Assembly (NCBI GenBank): GCA_023229685.1
Contig: JALNYT010000005.1
Coordinates: 124,001-188,000 of the forward strand
Origin: Sulfuritalea sp.
Lineage (GTDB): Bacteria; Pseudomonadota; Gammaproteobacteria; Burkholderiales; Rhodocyclaceae
Direction of reading: 5' to 3'
DNA length: 64,000 bases
Position numbers and translations under genes: made by a program. The notes under the pieces were generated by a model. That model searched no databases and was not told where the DNA came from. It worked only from the letters and a program-made list of their open reading frames with translations. Each line of letters opens with the position of its first letter. Within the stretch, counting starts at the first letter, position 1. Positions 33,003 through 41,422 of the stretch are shown one piece after another.

Positions 33003-34177
33003 TCATGGCCAACAATCAACATGCGGCACCGGCACCGATAGGCGGCAGCCTGGTCAACGTCGTGACGCTCTCCTGTGGCGTGCTCATCGCGCTGCTGGTC
33101 GCGATACTGGCAGTCCGCTTCCTGTTCGGACTCGGTGCGGTGACCGGCCTCAACGACGGCTATCCCTGGGGCATCTGGATCGTGGTCGATGTCGTCATCG
33201 GCTCGGCCTTCGCCTGCGGCGGCTTCTCGGTGGCGATGCTGGTCTACATCTTCAACAAGGGTGAGTACCATCCACTGGTGCGGCCAGCGCTGCTGGCCAG
33301 CCTGTTCGGTTATACGCTCGCCGGTGCCGGGGTGATCTTCGACCTCGGCCGCTGGTGGAATGTGTGGAACATGTTCTGGCCCGGATCGATCAATCTGAAC
33401 TCGGTGATGTTCGAGGTGGCCGTGTGCATCTCGCTCTATATCGTGGTCATGTGGATCGAGTTTTCGCCGACCTTCCTCGAGCAGATGGGCAAGCACGACA
33501 CCAAGAAGAAGCTCAACAAGGCGATGTTCTTCATCATCGCCCTGGGCACCGTGCTGCCTATGATGCATCAGTCTTCGCTGGGTACCTTGCTGGTAGTGAT
33601 GGGCGTACAAATTCATCCCTTGTGGCAGACGCCGATGCTACCGCTGCTGTATCTGCTGACGGCGATCACCATGGGTTACGCCGTGGTGCTGTTCGAATCC
33701 TGCCTGGCGTCTTCCGCCTACCGGCGCAGGATCGAGATGAACATGTTGACGCCGATGGCGAAAGTGATGCTCGGCTTCCTCGTGGTCTATCTGGTGGTCC
33801 GGATCGGTGACGTGCTGGTACGTGGCGCACTGCCCAAGGCCTTTGTGCCGTCGGTCGAAGCGCTGATGTTCTGGCTGGAAATGGCCTGCTTCATTGCACC
33901 GCTGATTCTGATCGGGGCCGAAACCAACCGGCGCAATCCGGCCAGGCTGTTCCTCGCCGGGGTCCTGCTCATGCTGGGCGGCGCGCTGCTGCGATTGAAC
34001 GGCTTCCTGATCGGTTACGAAACCAATATCGATGGTGCAGGAGGTTTCACCTATTTCCCGACCTTGGCCGAGACTCTCGTGACGGCAGGCATGTTCGCGA
34101 TCGAAGTTCTCGGTTACATCATCATCACCCGTCGCTTCCCGGTGCTACCGCGGGAAGATGTGCAGGCCGCTCACTAA
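32999..34177 (+). CDS. hybB: Hyb hydrogenase integral membrane subunit HybB (NrfD family)
   Basis: 392 residues with about ten membrane helices, NrfD/PsrC family. GLNDGYPWGIWIVVDVVIGSA is the conserved first loop, and DLGRWWNVWNMF and MHQSSLGTLL are family landmarks around the quinone pocket. It transfers electrons between the Fe-S chain and the quinone pool. The ATG overlaps the hybA stop. Confidence 0.92.
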   Translation: MIMANNQHAAPAPIGGSLVNVVTLSCGVLIALLVAILAVRFLFGLGAVTGLNDGYPWGIWIVVDVVIGSAFACGGFSVAMLVYIFNKGEYHPLVRPALLASLFGYTLAGAGVIFDLGRWWNVWNMFWPGSINLNSVMFEVAVCISLYIVVMWIEFSPTFLEQMGKHDTKKKLNKAMFFIIALGTVLPMMHQSSLGTLLVVMGVQIHPLWQTPMLPLLYLLTAITMGYAVVLFESCLASSAYRRRIEMNMLTPMAKVMLGFLVVYLVVRIGDVLVRGALPKAFVPSVEALMFWLEMACFIAPLILIGAETNRRNPARLFLAGVLLMLGGALLRLNGFLIGYETNIDGAGGFTYFPTLAETLVTAGMFAIEVLGYIIITRRFPVLPREDVQAAH

Positions 34178-34197
34178 GATAAGGATGGAGACAGAAA

Positions 34198-35904
34198 ATG
34201 TCCAAGCGCATAACGATTGATCCGATCACCCGTATCGAAGGCCACCTGCGTATCGACGTCGATGTGGATGGCGGCCGTGTCAAGAAGGCATGGTCGTCAG
34301 GCCAGATGTGGCGCGGCGTTGAACTGATTCTGCTGGGCCGCGATCCGCGCGACGCCTGGGCCATCACTCAGCGCATTTGCGGCGTGTGCACCACCGTGCA
34401 TGCCATCACCTCGGTGCGGGCCGTGGAAAATGCGCTGAAGATGGAGATCCCGCTCAACGCCCAGTACATCCGCAATCTCATCATCCTGGCGCACTCGGTG
34501 CACGACCACATCGTGCATTTCTACCATCTGTCGGCACTCGACTGGGTCGACGTGACGTCGGCGCTCAAGGCCGACCCCGACAAGACCGCGGCACTCGGCG
34601 AAAGCCTGTCGTCCTGGCATCTGAACAGCAAACACGAGATGCGGCGGGTGCATGCGCGACTGAAGCATTTCGTCAATGGCGGCCAGCTCGGCATTTTCAC
34701 CAACGGCTACTGGGGTCATCCGGCGATGAAGCTGTCGCCCGAAGTGAACCTGCTCGCCGTGGCTCACTACCTGCAGGCGCTGGAAGTCCAGCGCAGGGCC
34801 AACAAGATCGTTTCCATCCTGGGCTCCAAGACCCCGCACATCCAGAACGTAGCCGTCGGCGGCGTCGCCAATCCGCTGGCCACAGACTCGCAGGCCGTGC
34901 TGACCGTCGAGCGCCTGATGGCAATCAAGGGCTTCATCGACGAACTGAACGACTTCGTCAAGAACGTATATCTGATCGACGTCGCTGCGGTCGGTGCCTT
35001 CTATGCCGACTGGACCAAAGTCGGCAAGGGGGTCACCAATTATCTGTCCGTGCCGGATATTCCGCTCGACACCAAGGGCACGCAGTTCGGGTTTCCCGGC
35101 GGCTTTGTCGAGGGTGGCGATCTGGGCACGTACAAGCCGATCAAGAGTTTCAACGACGACTACTGGATCAAGGGCGTCGAAGAGGCGGTCAAGCATTCCT
35201 GGTACAACTACGACAAGGCCGGCCCTCTGCATCCCTACAAGGGCGAGACGGTGCCGAACTACACCGACTTCAAGGACGACGCCAAGTATTCCTGGCTCAA
35301 GTCGCCGACCTTCTATGGCAAGGTCGCGCAAGTGGGCCCGCTGGCCCGCGTGATCAACGGCCTTGCTGCCGGTCATGAGCCGACCAAGAAATACGCGACC
35401 GCCGCACTCGATACCGTTTCAGCGCTGGCCAAGACCAAGGTCGGTCTGGATGCCATGCATTCGACCATCGGTCGTCACGCGGCACGCGCCATAGCCTGCT
35501 GCGTCAATATGGATATGCTCGAAGGCCAATGGACCTCGTTGATCGGCAACATGGCCAAGGGCGATCTGACGACGTTCAACAAGCCGGTGTTCCCCAAGGG
35601 CGAGGTGATGGGCGTCGGCTTCCACGAAGCGCCGCGCGGCGCGCTCTCGCATTGGGTGGTGATCGACAACGGCAAGATCAAGAACTACCAGTGCGTGGTG
35701 CCCTCGACCTGGAATGCCTGTCCGCGCAACGACAAGGATGAGCCGGGCCCCTACGAGGCGTCATTGGTCGACACGCCGATTGCGGATGCGGAGAAGCCGC
35801 TGGAAGTGCTGCGCACCATCCACTCCTTTGACCCGTGCATTGCCTGTGCCATTCACCTGACCGACAAGGATAGTGATACGGCGATTACCATCAAGGCGGT
35901 TTAG
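34198..35904 (+). CDS. hybC: Hyb-type [NiFe] uptake hydrogenase large subunit HybC
   Basis: 568 residues, catalytic subunit of the group 1 membrane-associated hydrogenase. Nickel ligands are in RICGVCTTVHAITSVRAVENAL (C61, C64) and DPCIACAIH (C547, C550). The 15 residues after H553 are the maturation peptide. It has no signal peptide and is exported by hitch-hiking on the HybO Tat signal. TRIEGHLRIDV near 11-21 is conserved. Followed by a stable hairpin before hybD. Confidence 0.95.
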   Translation: MSKRITIDPITRIEGHLRIDVDVDGGRVKKAWSSGQMWRGVELILLGRDPRDAWAITQRICGVCTTVHAITSVRAVENALKMEIPLNAQYIRNLIILAHSVHDHIVHFYHLSALDWVDVTSALKADPDKTAALGESLSSWHLNSKHEMRRVHARLKHFVNGGQLGIFTNGYWGHPAMKLSPEVNLLAVAHYLQALEVQRRANKIVSILGSKTPHIQNVAVGGVANPLATDSQAVLTVERLMAIKGFIDELNDFVKNVYLIDVAAVGAFYADWTKVGKGVTNYLSVPDIPLDTKGTQFGFPGGFVEGGDLGTYKPIKSFNDDYWIKGVEEAVKHSWYNYDKAGPLHPYKGETVPNYTDFKDDAKYSWLKSPTFYGKVAQVGPLARVINGLAAGHEPTKKYATAALDTVSALAKTKVGLDAMHSTIGRHAARAIACCVNMDMLEGQWTSLIGNMAKGDLTTFNKPVFPKGEVMGVGFHEAPRGALSHWVVIDNGKIKNYQCVVPSTWNACPRNDKDEPGPYEASLVDTPIADAEKPLEVLRTIHSFDPCIACAIHLTDKDSDTAITIKAV

Positions 35905-35919
35905 CGGCGCGTAACATAT

Positions 35920-35943
35920 GAGGGCCGGCGGCTGCCGGCCCTC
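35920..35943 (+). terminator. GC-rich hairpin between hybC and hybD
   Basis: Ten-base perfect arms (35920-35929 and 35934-35943) around GGCT, followed by ATTATTTTA rather than a solid T-run. This looks like a partial terminator or 3'-end stabiliser that would keep structural-subunit mRNA above maturation-gene mRNA. The downstream genes have no evident promoter of their own, so read-through is expected. Confidence 0.6.
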
Positions 35944-35964
35944 ATTATTTTAGGGTTTCCTTTC

Positions 35965-36456
35965 ATGCGTGCAGTTGTTCTCGGTATCGGCAACACCATT
36001 CTCACCGACGAGGCGGCCGGAGTGCGCGCGGTTGAGGCGCTGGAGCAGGGCTGGAAGCTGCCGGAGAACGTACTGGCCATCGACGGCGGTACCTCGGGCA
36101 TGGAAATGATCGAGGATCTTTCCAACCTCGATTTTCTGATCGTGCTCGATGTCGTCAAGGCCGGTGCGGCTCCGGGCACGGTGGTGAAATTCGCCGGCGA
36201 CGAGATCCCGATCTTTTTCCGCAGAAAATTGTCGCCGCACCAGATCGCACTGCCGGACGTACTGGCCAGCCTCGAGTTGCTCGACACACTGCCCAAGGAA
36301 ATCGTGGTGCTGGGCGTAGAACTGATTTCGCTCGAACTGGGCACGGAAATGACACCGACCGTCGCGGAGAAGGTTCCTGTACTCGCCGCCATGGCAGCCG
36401 CCGAACTTATCTCTCGCGGCTATGCGCTCGAAGCGCTGACCGTAGCGGTGAATTGA
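35965..36456 (+). CDS. hybD: Hydrogenase maturation endopeptidase HybD
   Basis: 163 residues of the HyaD/HybD peptidase family. VVLGIGNTILTDEAAGVRAVEAL holds the first acidic nickel ligand, IDGGTSGMEMIEDL the second, and the LSPHQIALPDVLA histidine the third. It trims the HybC tail after nickel insertion. Unlike HoxW it has the standard DGGT loop. Confidence 0.92.
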   Translation: MRAVVLGIGNTILTDEAAGVRAVEALEQGWKLPENVLAIDGGTSGMEMIEDLSNLDFLIVLDVVKAGAAPGTVVKFAGDEIPIFFRRKLSPHQIALPDVLASLELLDTLPKEIVVLGVELISLELGTEMTPTVAEKVPVLAAMAAAELISRGYALEALTVAVN

Positions 36457-36457
36457 A

Positions 36458-36712
36458 GTGTGTCTCGCCGCCCCCTCCCGTGTGGTCGAAGTACGCGATG
36501 GCACGGCGGTCACCGAGTGTTTTGGGCAGACGCGCGAGGTCAGCCTGCTGCTGATGACCGAAGAAGTAGCGGTAGGCGATTACCTGCTGATCCAGGCCGG
36601 CGGTTTCGCTTTCGAACTGATCGAGCCGGAGCGCGCCGAAGAGGCACTGGCGCTGATGGAAGAACTCATGCAGCAGGGGGGCGACGCCCGCCGTTGGGGT
36701 GATGCCGCATGA
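36458..36712 (+). CDS. hybG: HypC/HybG-family hydrogenase chaperone, operon-specific paralogue
   Basis: 84 residues starting MCLAAPSRVVEV, the HypC signature with the essential Cys2, from a GTG codon two bases after the hybD stop. EVAVGDYLLIQAGGFAFELI is the conserved later part. HypC-type proteins carry Fe(CN)2CO to the large subunit. A second copy (40046) lies in the hyp block, so this one is probably dedicated to HybC, as HybG is in E. coli. Confidence 0.85.
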   Translation: MCLAAPSRVVEVRDGTAVTECFGQTREVSLLLMTEEVAVGDYLLIQAGGFAFELIEPERAEEALALMEELMQQGGDARRWGDAA

Positions 36713-37200
36713 ACTTCCGTATCCATGACGTCAGTCCTGCCGATGCGGTGGAGGAGGCCTTCTTCCGCATCCAGCAGGAGCAGATGACGGACGTTCCCGT
36801 TCTGAATCAGGCGCTGTCCGTGGAAGCCATCGATTTTCAGCGCTGGCAGGGGCATTGGCTGGGCATTGTCGTCACTCCGTGGTGCATGAGCATGCTGCTG
36901 GTACCCGGCAGCGCCGAAAACTGGGTTTCCACGGGCGAAAACCAGCGTCGCTTTGTCAAGTTTCCCGCGGGTGATTTTGCGTTTCTCGGCAGCGAGGAAG
37001 CCGAACTCGGCGAGTATCAGAGTTGTCCCCTGTTTTCGCCCATGGGCAAGTTCTCGACGCAGTCAGAGGCGACCATGACCGCCCGTGCTTCGCTGATCGC
37101 CTTGCTCACTTCGGCGCAGCAAACCCAGGCAGAGTCAAAGCCAGACAAAAGCAGGGCCGAACCCTCGCTTTCGCGCCGCCGCTTCCTCGCTTTGCGGTAA
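36709..37200 (+). CDS. hybE: Hydrogenase assembly chaperone HybE/HoxT/HupJ
   Basis: 163 residues. The central WLGIVVTPWCMSMLLVPG and a following FPAGDFAFLGSEEAELGEYQSCPLFSP block match the HybE family, which checks maturation of the hydrogenase and Tat export of its small subunit. The last 30 residues are a charged linker ending in SRRRFLALR, a Tat-like twin-arginine sequence at the wrong end of the protein. The ATG overlaps the HypC-like stop. Confidence 0.88.
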   Translation: MNFRIHDVSPADAVEEAFFRIQQEQMTDVPVLNQALSVEAIDFQRWQGHWLGIVVTPWCMSMLLVPGSAENWVSTGENQRRFVKFPAGDFAFLGSEEAELGEYQSCPLFSPMGKFSTQSEATMTARASLIALLTSAQQTQAESKPDKSRAEPSLSRRRFLALR

Positions 37201-37243
37201 CCTTCGGGTCTCTGATGTTTCCGCTGCAAAAAAGGGACTGAAG

Positions 37244-37639
37244 ATGTCGAATATCTCTGACTTCAACATGGCTTCAAACGCCGAAACTGATCGCGAGCAC
37301 GAGGTTCAACTCGGGCTGTTGCGGGCCTTGTGCGTCGCCGCGGGAGAGAACCGTGATGCGGACACCGTGGGCGAAATCCTCGATCGGCTGGTTTCCTACA
37401 GCGAGGCGCATTTTGCGTCGGAAGAGTTGCTGATGCGACTCAAGAGCTACGACGACTACGAGGATCATGTCGAGGATCACCTGCAGATGATGGACACTTT
37501 GCGCGGCATTGCCGCCAGCCATGCCGCGGGCGATCCTGCGCTCATCGCCGGCAGGGCGACGGAGTTGCTGGGCTTCATCGGGCATCACATCGCTACGCGT
37601 GACAGGCGTTTTGCCGACTATGTGCGCAACGGGCTGTAA
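37244..37639 (+). CDS. Hemerythrin-like protein inside the hydrogenase operon
   Basis: 131 residues with a complete diiron ligand set: H19, H56-xxx-E60, H75-xxx-H79, H115-xxxx-D120. Such four-helix proteins bind O2 reversibly or sense O2/NO. It lies 43 bp after hybE and 6 bp before hypA, so it is almost certainly cotranscribed with maturation genes. Delivering or sensing O2 near hydrogenase assembly is a reasonable guess but is inference. Confidence 0.85.
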   Translation: MSNISDFNMASNAETDREHEVQLGLLRALCVAAGENRDADTVGEILDRLVSYSEAHFASEELLMRLKSYDDYEDHVEDHLQMMDTLRGIAASHAAGDPALIAGRATELLGFIGHHIATRDRRFADYVRNGL

Positions 37640-37645
37640 GCTTTC

Positions 37646-37987
37646 ATGCACGAAATGTCGCTCGCGGAAGGCATACTGCAACTGATCGAGGATGCGGCGC
37701 GCGACCAGGCATTCGCCAAAGTCACGACGGTCTGGCTGGAAATCGGCCAGCTTTCCGGAGTCGAGGTCGAGGCCATGGAGTTCTGCTTCGACGCCGTGAT
37801 GCACGACAGCATCGCAGACGGCGCCCGCCTGGAGATCATTGCGCTGCCCGGGACCGGCTGGTGCATGGAGTGTTCGATGAACGTGCCGATGACCGAGGTT
37901 TTTGGCGAGTGTCCGCAGTGCGGCGGCCATCAGATGCAGGTGACGGGCGGCACCGAGATGCGGGTCAAGGAACTCGAAGTAGCGTAG
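37646..37987 (+). CDS. hypA: Hydrogenase nickel insertion protein HypA
   Basis: 113 residues. MHEMSLAEGIL begins with the nickel-binding Met-His, and the zinc site is CMEC plus CPQC. It hands nickel to the large subunit together with HypB. A 10-bp gap separates it from hypB. Confidence 0.95.
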   Translation: MHEMSLAEGILQLIEDAARDQAFAKVTTVWLEIGQLSGVEVEAMEFCFDAVMHDSIADGARLEIIALPGTGWCMECSMNVPMTEVFGECPQCGGHQMQVTGGTEMRVKELEVA

Positions 37988-37997
37988 GAGAACGACT

Positions 37998-38894
37998 ATG
38001 TGTACGACTTGCGGTTGTGGTGACGGTGAAGTGAAAATCGACGGCGAGCACGCCCAACACGAGCATGTGCACGCGGACGGCACCCGGCATAGTCATGACC
38101 ATGACCACGGTCACGATCATGGGACAGGCGAAGCCCACGAGCACCCGCATGCCCATGCGCACCAGCACAGCTATGCGCCGGCGCATGCGCATGCGCCGGG
38201 TCTCGGCGCCAGACGCATGGTGCAGATCGAGCAGGACATCCTGTCGAAGAACAATGCCTATGCGGCGCAAAACCGCCAACGCCTCGCAGAGCGCGGCATA
38301 TTTGCCCTGAATCTTGTCTCCAGCCCCGGTTCGGGCAAGACCACACTGCTGGTCAAGACGATTGAAATGCTCAAGGGCAGGCAGCGCGTCGCGGTCATCG
38401 AGGGCGACCAGCAGACCAGCCAGGATGCCGAGCGTATTCGCGCCACTGGCGCACCGGCGATCCAGATCAACACCGGCAAGGGCTGCCATCTCGATGCGCA
38501 CATGGTCGGCCATGCCATGGGCAAGCTCGAACTGCCCGAGGATTCGCTGCTGATGATCGAGAACGTGGGCAATCTGGTCTGCCCGGCGGCCTTCGATCTG
38601 GGCGAGGCGCACAAGGTGGTGATCCTCTCCGTCACCGAAGGCGAGGACAAGCCGATCAAGTACCCCGACATGTTCCGCGCGGCGAAGCTGATGCTGATGA
38701 ACAAGTGCGACCTGTTGCCTTACGTGAGTTTCAGCGTGCCGCGCGCGATCGAGTTCGCCCGCCGCGTCAATCCCGGGATCGAAGTGATCGAAGTGTCGGC
38801 CACCACGGGTGCGGGCATGGATGCCTGGCTGGAGTGGATCGCGCGCGGCGCCGTCGAGTTCGAGAAGCCTCGCCTGGAGCGACTGGGCACATGA
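37998..38894 (+). CDS. hypB: Hydrogenase nickel incorporation GTPase HypB
   Basis: 298 residues. N-terminal CTTCGCG is the high-affinity nickel site, then a His-rich stretch (about 25-70) that can store nickel. The GTPase domain has the P-loop SSPGSGKTT, EGDQQTSQDAERI, the metal-binding GKGCHLDAHM, and NKCDLLPY for guanine. It works with HypA; the histidine tract suggests nickel storage capacity. It overlaps hypF by four bases. Confidence 0.95.
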   Translation: MCTTCGCGDGEVKIDGEHAQHEHVHADGTRHSHDHDHGHDHGTGEAHEHPHAHAHQHSYAPAHAHAPGLGARRMVQIEQDILSKNNAYAAQNRQRLAERGIFALNLVSSPGSGKTTLLVKTIEMLKGRQRVAVIEGDQQTSQDAERIRATGAPAIQINTGKGCHLDAHMVGHAMGKLELPEDSLLMIENVGNLVCPAAFDLGEAHKVVILSVTEGEDKPIKYPDMFRAAKLMLMNKCDLLPYVSFSVPRAIEFARRVNPGIEVIEVSATTGAGMDAWLEWIARGAVEFEKPRLERLGT

Positions 38895-40042
38895 ACGCGC
38901 AGGGAAATGTCGTGCCGCCTTGTGTCGAGCATCAGCTCGAACTGGCGCGACCTGCACCGCCCTTGCTGTCCACGGGAGCATGGTTCAAGAATACGGTGTG
39001 CCTGGCACAGGGTAATCAGGCCTGGGTGTCGCACACGGTAGGCGACCTGTTTCAGGCCGAGGCCTGTCTCGCCCATGAAGCAACGGCACGCGAGCTATTG
39101 CGGGCGCTCGATGCCATGGGCAAGAAGCCGGTTGCGATTGCCCATGACCTGCATCCGGACTTGCATTCGACGCACTTTGCGGTCCAGCTGGCGGCAGAAT
39201 TCGGCATCGAGCCGATCGGCGTTCAACATCACCACGCCCACATTGCTGCCGTCGCCGCGGAACATGGCATATCCGGCCCCGTGCTGGGTCTGGCGCTCGA
39301 CGGTGTCGGCCTCGGCACCGATGGACAGGCATGGGGCGGGGAACTGCTGCGTGTCGATGGGGCCCGCTTTGAGCGGCTCGGTCACCTGCGTCCTCTGGCG
39401 CTGCCTGGAGGCGACCGCGCCGCGCGCGATCCCTGGCGCATGGCGGCCGCCGTGCTGTTCGATCTCGGTCGCGGCGAGGAAATCGCTACGCGCTTTGCCG
39501 ATCAGGCGGGGGCCGGAATTGTGGCGACCATGTTGAGCAAGGGTCTGAACAGCCCGCGAACTTCCAGCATGGGCAGGGCGTTCGACGCGGCCGCCGGCCT
39601 GCTTGGCATTTGTCCGAAAATGGAATTCGAAGCGCAGGCCGCGATTGCCCTGGAACAGAATGCGACTGCCTATATCGAAGCGCATGGCTGGCCGGCGCCG
39701 CTCGAAGGCGGCTGGCATATCGGCGCCAACGGCGAACTGGATCTGCTGCCCTTGCTGGGAGCCTTGTCCTCGGAGCCGGACACCGCTTACGGCGCGGCGC
39801 TGTTTCATGCCACGCTGGTGGCGGCATTGCTGCATTGGGTTACCCGCGCTGCCGAGGCGACCGGAATCGAACGCCTGGCCTGTGGCGGCGGTTGCTTCTT
39901 CAACAAGCTGTTGCGTGCTGGCCTCGCCGACAAGGTGCCCGCCACCGGTCTCGAACTGCTGCTGCCACGCCGGCTGATGCCCGGTGATACCGCGATTTCC
40001 CTGGGTCAGGCCTGGGTCGCCATCCACCATTTGGAGCAATGA
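38891..40042 (+). CDS. hypF: Short HypF: Kae1-like carbamoyltransferase domain only
   Basis: 383 residues, against about 750 in standard HypF. It opens near the start of the Kae1-like half (GAWFKNTVCLAQGNQAWVSHTVGDL) and keeps AHDLHPDLHST, GVQHHHAHIAAVAAEHG, LALDGVGLGTDGQAWGGE, GLNSPRTSSMGRAFDAAAGLLG and ACGGGCFFNKLL. The acylphosphatase, zinc-finger and YrdC-like domains are absent. The start overlaps the hypB stop, leaving no room for a lost 5' part. HypF1 of Ralstonia eutropha is reported to be similarly shortened. Full HypF makes the carbamoyl group that becomes the cyanide ligands. Confidence 0.88.
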   Translation: MNAQGNVVPPCVEHQLELARPAPPLLSTGAWFKNTVCLAQGNQAWVSHTVGDLFQAEACLAHEATARELLRALDAMGKKPVAIAHDLHPDLHSTHFAVQLAAEFGIEPIGVQHHHAHIAAVAAEHGISGPVLGLALDGVGLGTDGQAWGGELLRVDGARFERLGHLRPLALPGGDRAARDPWRMAAAVLFDLGRGEEIATRFADQAGAGIVATMLSKGLNSPRTSSMGRAFDAAAGLLGICPKMEFEAQAAIALEQNATAYIEAHGWPAPLEGGWHIGANGELDLLPLLGALSSEPDTAYGAALFHATLVAALLHWVTRAAEATGIERLACGGGCFFNKLLRAGLADKVPATGLELLLPRRLMPGDTAISLGQAWVAIHHLEQ

Positions 40043-40045
40043 CGC

Positions 40046-40276
40046 ATGTGCCTGGCGATACCTGTCAAGGTTATAGAAGTCGGCGCTGACGACACGGCGA
40101 TCGTCGATCTGGGGGGCGTCACAAAGGAAATCTCGCTGGCGTTGCTGGCGGATGTGCAGGTCGGCGACTATGTGATCCTGCATGTCGGCTATGCATTGAG
40201 CAAACTCGATCCCGAGGAAGCGGAGAAGACGCTGGCGCTGTTTGCCGAGCTGAACCAGGCGGGAATGGCCGCGTAG
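40046..40276 (+). CDS. hypC: Hydrogenase maturation chaperone HypC
   Basis: 76 residues, MCLAIPVKVIEV with the essential Cys2 and the DVQVGDYVILHVGYALSKL stretch. It forms the Fe(CN)2CO scaffold with HypD. The stop overlaps the GTG of hypD. A dispersed 21-bp repeat encodes VGADDTA in this very small gene. Confidence 0.95.
   Translation: MCLAIPVKVIEVGADDTAIVDLGGVTKEISLALLADVQVGDYVILHVGYALSKLDPEEAEKTLALFAELNQAGMAA
40079..40099 (+). repeat. Dispersed 21-bp split repeat, copy 5 (inside hypC)
   Basis: GTCGGCGCTG, ACGAC, ACGGCG. Both outer blocks are perfect. It encodes residues near 12-19 of HypC, a surface turn that varies among homologues. Confidence 0.6.
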
Positions 40277-41403
40277 TGAAATACATCGACGAATTCCGCG
40301 ATGGCGAACTGGCGAAGAATCTTGCGGCGAGCATCGGTGCAGCGGTCGAGCCCGGTCGCAGCTACAGCTTCATGGAATTCTGCGGTGGCCATACCCATGC
40401 CATTTCCCGCTACGGCTTGAGCGATCTGCTGCCGCCGACGATACGCATGGTGCATGGGCCAGGCTGCCCGGTTTGCGTGCTGCCGATTGGTCGCGTGGAC
40501 ATGGCGATCGATCTCGCGCTGAAGCAGGGCGTAATCTTGTGCACCTACGGCGACACGCTGCGCATCCCGGCCTCCGACGGTCTGTCGCTGATGAAGGCCA
40601 AGGCGCGTGGCGGCGATATCCGCATGGTGTATTCGACGATCGACGCGCTGCAGATCGCGCGCGACAATCCGGACCGCGAAGTGGTGTTCTTCGCCATCGG
40701 CTTCGAAACCACCACGCCGCCCACGGCGGTCGCCATTCAGCAGGCCGAGACCGAGGGCCTGAGTAATTTCAGCGTGCTCTGTTGTCACGTGCTGACGCCA
40801 TCGGCGATCAGCAACATCCTCGAATCGCCCGAGGTCCGCCAGTGGGGCACCGTGCCGCTGGACGGCTTCATCGGCCCAGCGCATGTGTCCACAGTGATCG
40901 GCAGCCGGCCCTACGAGTTCTTCGCCGAGGAATACCGCAAACCGGTGGTGATCGCCGGCTTCGAGCCGCTCGATGTGATGCAGGCCATCCTGATGCTGGT
41001 GCGACAGGTGAATGAGGGCCGCGCCGAGGTGGAAAACGAGTTCTCGCGCGCCGTCAGTCGCGACGGCAACCTGAAGGCACAGGACCGCGTCGCGGAGGTG
41101 TTCGAACTGCGTCGCGAATTCGAGTGGCGCGGCCTGTCGGTGGTGCCGTATTCGGCGCTGAAGATCCGCCAGAAGTACGCTGCCTTCGATGCCGAGCGAC
41201 GCTTCAAGCTGGACTATCGTTCGGTCCCGGACAACAAGGCCTGCGACTGCGGCGCAATCCTGCGCGGCGTCAAGAAGCCGCAGGACTGCAAGCTGTTCGG
41301 CACCGTATGCACGCCGGAGAATCCGATCGGTTCCTGCATGGTGAGTTCCGAAGGTGCCTGCGCCGCGCACTACAGCTACGGTCGTTACAAGGATGCGGCA
41401 TGA
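40276..41403 (+). CDS. hypD: Hydrogenase maturation Fe-S protein HypD
   Basis: 375 residues from GTG 40276. FMEFCGGHTHAISRYG, the GPGCPVCVLP active-site cysteines, and IGFETTTPPTA are diagnostic. The C-terminal CxC cluster region is PDNKACDCGAILRGVKKP with CKLFGTVCTPENPIGSCMVS. It builds Fe(CN)2CO on HypC. The stop is followed by a long hairpin element before hypE. Confidence 0.95.
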   Translation: MKYIDEFRDGELAKNLAASIGAAVEPGRSYSFMEFCGGHTHAISRYGLSDLLPPTIRMVHGPGCPVCVLPIGRVDMAIDLALKQGVILCTYGDTLRIPASDGLSLMKAKARGGDIRMVYSTIDALQIARDNPDREVVFFAIGFETTTPPTAVAIQQAETEGLSNFSVLCCHVLTPSAISNILESPEVRQWGTVPLDGFIGPAHVSTVIGSRPYEFFAEEYRKPVVIAGFEPLDVMQAILMLVRQVNEGRAEVENEFSRAVSRDGNLKAQDRVAEVFELRREFEWRGLSVVPYSALKIRQKYAAFDAERRFKLDYRSVPDNKACDCGAILRGVKKPQDCKLFGTVCTPENPIGSCMVSSEGACAAHYSYGRYKDAA

Positions 41404-41422
41404 AAACGAAAACCGAAAATCT

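Noticed and set aside
38705..38890. N-terminal part of a longer HypF
   Set aside because: This in-frame extension lies within hypB and lacks acylphosphatase, zinc-finger or YrdC motifs; ATG 38891 overlaps the hypB stop.
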